Made by a program: the position numbers and the translations under genes. The notes beneath the pieces are model-generated. The model searched no databases, was not told the origin of the DNA, and worked only from the letters and a program-made list of their open reading frames with translations. Shown one piece after another: positions 6,420 to 9,553 of a stretch of 9,553 nt of DNA (its first letter is position 1; each line of letters opens with the position of its first letter). The DNA is from Hadesarchaea archaeon (GTDB lineage Archaea; Hadarchaeota; Hadarchaeia; Hadarchaeales; Hadarchaeaceae): the NCBI GenBank assembly GCA_014361095.1, contig JACIWF010000047.1, positions 1-9,553 on the forward strand. The letters run 5' to 3'.

Positions 6420-8054
6420 ATGAGCATGGCCGAATTGAAGAAGACGATTAAGCTGAAGCTCGATCTTGAACCGGGCGAGTCGGAAAAAGTTAATGAAATA
6501 ATGTGTAGATACGCCGAGGCTGTGAATTTTCTTCTCAAGCGCTGTTCTGCCCTTCTTCTCCAAAATCGGAGGCTGGGAAAAGACTCTTTTGAAGGGGTCT
6601 GCTCAAACTGCGGGCAAAAAAGCAAAATAGTTTCAAGCGGCAGTTTAGGGCAGCTCTGTAACGAATGCTGGAAAGGAAAGCTTAGCTATCCGGCACTCCG
6701 CAAGGAGTTTATCCCGACTAAAAAGAGAAGGGTCCTCGCCTCAAAAAACGTCTATCTGGCGGCAAGGGGCATATCGGCTTCTTCGGTGGACGTTGCCTTT
6801 TCTCATACCAAACAAATCCTCGCGAGTTGGTTCGGCGCGGATCGAAAGCGCCAGCGTCAGCTCAAGAATTTGAAGAAGAGACTTCAGCTCTGGAAAGAAG
6901 TACTCGAAAACAAGAAAATAGAGATGGAAGGGAAACATGTTGATGCCCGCGTGGTGATACCGCCCGGACCTAAGCAAAGGATGCCGAGATTCAAACACGT
7001 TCTCCATCCCGCAGAGTACAAGGGGCGGACGCTTACCGGGATTAAGGCGGCCATCGAGAAAATAGAAAAGCGGATTAGGAGACTCGAAAAAGAACCGACC
7101 CCACCAAAGTTTCGAGGAGAAACGATGTGGTTGAAGAATACCTCCGTCAAGTTTCTGGACGAAAAAACGGTAAAACTGGCTTTGAATGGCCACAAGTTTA
7201 TAACTAAATTTTTCACTGTCGATGTGAAGAGGGAAAAGAGCCGGGCTTTCCTTTTGGATCGCGTGAGACGAATACTTGAAATGCAGGAGAAAGGAATACG
7301 CGCCTATCCCCAGCTTTCCGTTGAAAACGGCAGCTACTACCTAAATTTTCCGATCCGCATTTCCACACAAGTGCCGGAACCTGACGGGAGCTTTGGGGTT
7401 ATCGGCGTTGACAGGGGCATCAACAACATAATAGCGGCGGCCGCGATCAACCACCCCCATGGAAAACCACACCACCTGTGGTTTGAAGGGGGAAAAGATC
7501 TGCGTTCTTTACAAATCAGGAAAAAATGGCTCAGACATAAAATGCAAAAAATTGCTGCCGAACAAAGGGACTTGGGAAAAAGGTTTAGGCTCGGTAGAAA
7601 GTTGCGCTCGATGAGAGGCGAAGGCGCCTATTCAAAAAATCTCTTTCACAATATCGCAAAACGTGTTGTTTCGAGAGCAAAAGAACTCTATCCCGACGGC
7701 CGCGTTGTTATCGCCATGGAAGATCTGAAGGAATTGCGCCCTGTTAGAGGTAAGAAATACGAGCGGGCTCTGAACTACATGCTGTCAAGTTTTGCCTACC
7801 GACGGCTCCAGCAGCTAATCAAATATAAAGCCGAAGAAGCGGGAATTCCGGTGGTACTCCTGCCGCCAGAATGGACCTCCACTACCTGCTCGAAATGCGG
7901 CCATAACGACCCGGCAAACCGGCCTGGCTCCGGAGGGTTTTTCAGGTGTACAAGGTGCGGATACACGATGAATTCTGACCTCAACGCCGCAATCAACATT
8001 GCCAACCGCTTTTACGAAAAGTTAAACCTTAAAAATGGCCGGCAACAAAGATAA
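6420..8054 (+). CDS. cas12f: Cas12f-like miniature type V CRISPR nuclease
   Basis: This is predicted to be the RNA-guided DNA nuclease of a type V-F CRISPR system. The chosen ATG gives 544 residues; a second ATG lies two codons on. In order: an N-terminal wedge/recognition part with a four-cysteine zinc site C61-x2-C64 and C80-x2-C83; a very basic helical or coiled-coil stretch at about 141-226; a beta-rich segment at about 236-320; then a split RuvC domain. RuvC-I is GVIGVDRGINN with D331, RuvC-II is VVIAMEDLKEL with E434, and RuvC-III is NSDLNAAINIANR with D520. The target-nucleic-acid-binding zinc ribbon C490-x2-C493 and C510-x2-C513 lies between the last two. From memory, Un1Cas12f1 (529 aa) has D326, E422 and D510, so spacing is close. 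A TnpB transposase-associated nuclease is the alternative, but TnpB is usually near 400 aa and is not followed by a tracrRNA-like stretch and CRISPR array. The gene is AT-richer than those to its left, suggesting transfer. Confidence 0.88.
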   Translation: MSMAELKKTIKLKLDLEPGESEKVNEIMCRYAEAVNFLLKRCSALLLQNRRLGKDSFEGVCSNCGQKSKIVSSGSLGQLCNECWKGKLSYPALRKEFIPTKKRRVLASKNVYLAARGISASSVDVAFSHTKQILASWFGADRKRQRQLKNLKKRLQLWKEVLENKKIEMEGKHVDARVVIPPGPKQRMPRFKHVLHPAEYKGRTLTGIKAAIEKIEKRIRRLEKEPTPPKFRGETMWLKNTSVKFLDEKTVKLALNGHKFITKFFTVDVKREKSRAFLLDRVRRILEMQEKGIRAYPQLSVENGSYYLNFPIRISTQVPEPDGSFGVIGVDRGINNIIAAAAINHPHGKPHHLWFEGGKDLRSLQIRKKWLRHKMQKIAAEQRDLGKRFRLGRKLRSMRGEGAYSKNLFHNIAKRVVSRAKELYPDGRVVIAMEDLKELRPVRGKKYERALNYMLSSFAYRRLQQLIKYKAEEAGIPVVLLPPEWTSTTCSKCGHNDPANRPGSGGFFRCTRCGYTMNSDLNAAINIANRFYEKLNLKNGRQQR

Positions 8055-8055
8055 A

Positions 8056-8092
8056 CACGAAAGTAAGGAAACCCGGATCCCTTACTTTCGTG
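8056..8092 (+). repeat. Perfect 13-bp inverted repeat directly after cas12f
   Basis: CACGAAAGTAAGG (8056-8068) and CCTTACTTTCGTG (8080-8092) are exact reverse complements around an 11-nt loop, beginning one base after the cas12f stop. It could end or protect the cas12f message. It could instead be the 5' stem of the tracrRNA, since AAACCTTAAAAAT (8024-8036) inside the gene resembles a promoter placed about 25 bp before it. Confidence 0.8.
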
Positions 8093-8280
8093 CAGTCATG
8101 CTCACCCTTTGGTGAGAAGCGCGCCCCTAACCCCTGCAAGAAGGGGGACGGCAAGCGTGCTTTGGCCGCGTCGCACGGCCGGAGCTCGGACCTGCCCTGC
8201 TTTCGAGCGGGACGCAAGGCTCCGCCCCGATGACAGGAGGGACGGGACAGAACGGGCGACGCTTTTGTGAATATGTTTAA
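8093..8280 (+). ncRNA. Predicted Cas12f tracrRNA
   Basis: This GC-rich stretch between cas12f and the array carries no gene but folds by hand into ordered hairpins. CTCACC-CTTT-GGTGAG occupies 8101-8116. AAGCGCG (8117-8123) pairs with CGTGCTT (8156-8162), enclosing CCCCT/AGGGG (8131-8135/8142-8146). GGCCG-CGTCGCA-CGGCC occupies 8164-8180. GGAGC (8181-8185) pairs with GCTCC (8219-8223), enclosing a TTCG-capped hairpin at 8195-8211. GCCC (8224-8227) can pair with GGGC (8254-8257). The loop GTCGCA at 8170-8175 is the exact complement of the last six bases of the CRISPR repeat. CGCTTTTGTGAAT at 8260-8272 pairs with ATTCTCAAAGCG of the repeat, giving 11 pairs with one mismatch and one bulge. As I recall it, Un1Cas12f1 has the same two-part arrangement. 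The exact ends are unknown; transcription may begin near 8056. Confidence 0.78.
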
Positions 8281-8362
8281 AAGGAAACAACCAAAATCCG
8301 AAGTTCACAAAGGAGAAAAAGAAAAACAACAGAAACGCCATAAAAAAACTTTTCTCGGCTGA
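8276..8362 (+). promoter_or_regulatory. CRISPR leader with TATA-like element
   Basis: This A-rich stretch contains no gene and lies directly before the first repeat. TTTAAAAGG at its start resembles an archaeal TATA box and could start the pre-crRNA near 8305. The leader side is assigned here because the degenerate repeat is at the opposite end of the array. The TATA element abuts the predicted tracrRNA 3' end, so tracrRNA termination and array initiation would be close together. Confidence 0.55.
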
Positions 8363-8694
8363 GTTGCAATCAAGCTTTTCATTCTCAAAGCGATGCGACA
8401 TGGTTTTTGTCCCGGTGAAATCGCCGCGCCGCAAAAGTTGCAATCAAGCTTTTCATTCTCAAAGCGATGCGACGCTTCCTCAAGCTTCCTATGCAATCCA
8501 CGGGGTATAAGGTTGCAATCAAGCTTTTCATTCTCAAAGCGATGCGACTTGGTATTTCGACCCAAAAGGCGACGACAGCCTCCGTTGCAATCAAGCTTTT
8601 CATTCTCAAAGCGATGCGACGTAATTATTTTCGGTTATTATCGAAAATGTTTTTTCGGTTGCAATCAAGCTTTTCATTCGTAAAGCGATGCGAC
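8363..8694 (+). CRISPR. CRISPR array, five 37-nt repeats and four spacers
   Basis: Repeats lie at 8363-8399, 8437-8473, 8512-8548, 8584-8620 and 8658-8694. Spacers lie at 8400-8436 (37 nt), 8474-8511 (38), 8549-8583 (35) and 8621-8657 (37). The repeat begins GTTGCAATCAAGC and ends AAAGCGATGCGAC. The first four copies are identical; the fifth differs at two adjacent bases (TTCGTAAAG for TTCTCAAAG), marking it as the old, trailer end. Repeat length and the GTTGCA start match the Un1Cas12f1 repeat as I remember it. Pairing of the 3' half with the predicted tracrRNA shows that the crRNA is read from the plus strand, in the same direction as cas12f. No spacer matches anything I could see in this window. 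Confidence 0.98.
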
Positions 8695-8733
8695 ATACGA
8701 CTTAAGTGATGCAACGTATTGTATTTGTTAACA

Positions 8734-8743
8734 TTTAAAAAGG
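8734..8743 (+). promoter_or_regulatory. TATA-like element before the membrane microprotein
   Basis: TTTAAAAAGG is centred about 35 bp before the ATG at 8774. The surrounding bases (CATTTAAAAAGGAAAA) closely resemble the array leader element (TGTTTAAAAGGAAAC at 8274-8288), suggesting the same promoter type on both sides of the array. Confidence 0.45.
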
Positions 8744-8773
8744 AAAATTAGGCTATACTTTTCTTGTGATTTT

Positions 8774-8971
8774 ATGGACGACCGTGTAGAGCTTTTAGTG
8801 CTAATCCTATCACTTGCCGGAACGATACTGCTGGCAGACGTCCTCCGGGCCGTGCTTTCCGGCCTCTCCAGCTACGGCCCGCTTGCCACCTTCCTCACCG
8901 GGGTTGGGCTCCTTTATGTTGTATTGCGGATCAGGAAAAAGGACGGCGCAAAAAACGGTGGCGAAAGATAG
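8774..8971 (+). CDS. Small two-helix membrane protein, 65 aa
   Basis: The family is not recognised. The product has two hydrophobic segments, at about residues 7-26 (rich in Leu, Ile and Val) and 35-53, joined by a short Gly/Ser-rich turn. A basic tail (RKKDGAKNGGER) probably lies in the cytoplasm. The negative N-terminus (MDDRVE) and positive C-terminus suit a hairpin or a single long span. The gene starts with an ATG downstream of a TATA-like element, lies 79 bp after the last CRISPR repeat, and is followed 24 bp later by the ASCH gene, with which it may form an operon. Its base composition is GC-rich, unlike the ASCH gene. Its coding status rests on the clean hydrophobic pattern, promoter and context; a link to CRISPR defence is unproven. 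Confidence 0.6.
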   Translation: MDDRVELLVLILSLAGTILLADVLRAVLSGLSSYGPLATFLTGVGLLYVVLRIRKKDGAKNGGER

Positions 8972-8995
8972 CGTGGAAAAAAGAAGGTGGCATTG

Positions 8996-9376
8996 ATGAA
9001 CGTTTTGCTTTCGATTGAACCGAGATTTGCAGAGGCTATACTCTCAGGGACTAAAAAGTGGGAGTTCAGAAGTAAAAAGTTTCGCATTCGCCCAAAAAAA
9101 GTCTATATCTACTGTACGAAGCCTGTGCAAAGAGTTGTGGGATTTTTCGAAGCCGGAAAAATTATCTCTGGTCCTCCAAGTGAAATCTGGGAGATCTGCG
9201 GGGCCGAAAGCGGAATCTCATATGACGAATTTATTTGCCGTTTTAAACACGAAAAGATTTATGCGATAGAAATTTTAAAAGTAAGGAAATTTGTTTCTCC
9301 CATAGAGTTAAACAAACTTGGCATAAGCACCCCTCCTCAGTCTTTTACTTACTTTGATACCGAACGAAAAATTTAA
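8996..9376 (+). CDS. ASCH domain protein
   Basis: ASCH domains are small PUA-like beta-barrels thought to bind RNA or modified nucleotides; several members are annotated as predicted transcriptional regulators, and one studied member is a ribonuclease. The opening pattern LLSIEPRFAEAILSGTKKWEFRSKKF at residues 4-29 is the family signature, followed by VYIYCTKPVQRVVGFFEAGKI at about 37-57 and the late PQSFTYF segment near residue 115. I chose the ATG at 8996 because GGTGG (8986-8990) sits 5 nt before it; the GTG at 8987 is a possible alternative adding three residues. The 126-residue length suits a single-domain ASCH protein. It is AT-richer than the metabolic genes on the left and follows the membrane microprotein closely. 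Position beside the CRISPR array suggests an accessory region, not a proven partnership. Confidence 0.88.
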   Translation: MNVLLSIEPRFAEAILSGTKKWEFRSKKFRIRPKKVYIYCTKPVQRVVGFFEAGKIISGPPSEIWEICGAESGISYDEFICRFKHEKIYAIEILKVRKFVSPIELNKLGISTPPQSFTYFDTERKI

Positions 9377-9553
9377 AATTGAAGCAAACCGCCCCTTCCC
9401 CACAGAGGCAATGTTGTTTTTTAGACCTGCGCCCGCTGTTGTAAGTGCTTCATTCGCTTCCCCCTTCGTGGTGGCGCCCGCGCTTGCGCCCGTTCCCAAA
9501 AATAAAAAAAAGGCTCCAGATTCCTGAAACACCGTGCGCATTGAAACAGAAAA
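9377..9553. other. Intergenic stretch with no supported gene
   Basis: I see no convincing gene or RNA. It contains a T-run at 9416-9422 that could end the ASCH transcript, several GCGCCCG-type copies between 9428 and 9490, and an A-run near 9500-9511. An open frame on the minus strand crosses it but overlaps the ASCH gene and has alanine/glycine/threonine-rich low-complexity sequence. Confidence 0.5.

Noticed and set aside
6420..8054. Reading the nuclease as an IS605/IS1341 TnpB with an omega-RNA
   Set aside because: No transposon ends or TnpA are seen, the protein is longer than usual TnpB, and a tracrRNA-like region and CRISPR array follow on the same strand. Phylogeny would be needed to close the question fully.
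8305..8609. Minus-strand open frames with a repeated HRFENEKLDCN peptide across the array
   Set aside because: The repeated peptide is just the translation of the 37-nt CRISPR repeat; there is no start signal, and each frame shifts with spacer length.
9308..9541. A 77-codon minus-strand frame at the window end
   Set aside because: It overlaps the 3' end of the ASCH gene, is low in complexity and has no clear ribosome binding site; it cannot be supported from this window.

Overview
The window comes from an archaeal genome, probably a non-DPANN uncultivated archaeon. The support is archaeal-style promoters with TATA boxes about 25-35 bp before starts, several apparently leaderless or GTG-started genes, GGTG-type ribosome binding sites, an archaeal-style integrase, and an archaeal-type mtnP-apt adenine salvage pair. 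I cannot fix the lineage from sequence alone. The GAPDH is of the bacterial/class I type rather than the archaeal class II type.

Layout. (1) Positions 1-1766, plus strand: the 3' part of a class I GAPDH gene, then pdxS (pyridoxal phosphate synthase subunit) with its own TATA box. (2) Positions 1783-4465, minus strand: an ArsB/NhaD-like ion transporter with its own promoter, and upstream of it the tight pair mtnP-apt. Phosphorolysis of methylthioadenosine yields adenine, which APT returns to AMP. (3) Positions 4466-6307: a divergent promoter region, a 427-aa tyrosine recombinase, and a convergent unrecognised 121-aa gene. (4) Positions 6386-8694, plus strand: a compact type V-F CRISPR-Cas locus. 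It has a leaderless 544-aa Cas12f-like nuclease, a perfect 13-bp inverted repeat directly after its stop, a GC-rich structured stretch that I read as a tracrRNA, an A-rich leader, and an array of five 37-nt repeats with four spacers of 35-38 nt. (5) Positions 8734-9376: a two-helix membrane microprotein followed by an ASCH-domain protein, probably co-transcribed. Nothing convincing follows to the window end.

The main result is the CRISPR locus. The nuclease keeps all RuvC acidic residues (D331, E434, D520) and both zinc-binding sites. The region between the gene and the array can be folded by hand into a series of hairpins. One hairpin presents a GUCGCA loop that exactly complements the repeat 3' end UGCGAC. 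A second anti-repeat near position 8260 pairs with the middle of the repeat. As I recall it, this split anti-repeat layout matches the Un1Cas12f1 (Cas14a1) guide RNA, but with different bases in the pairing, so the pairing appears to have co-varied. No cas1, cas2 or cas4 lies in the window, so adaptation genes are either outside it or absent.
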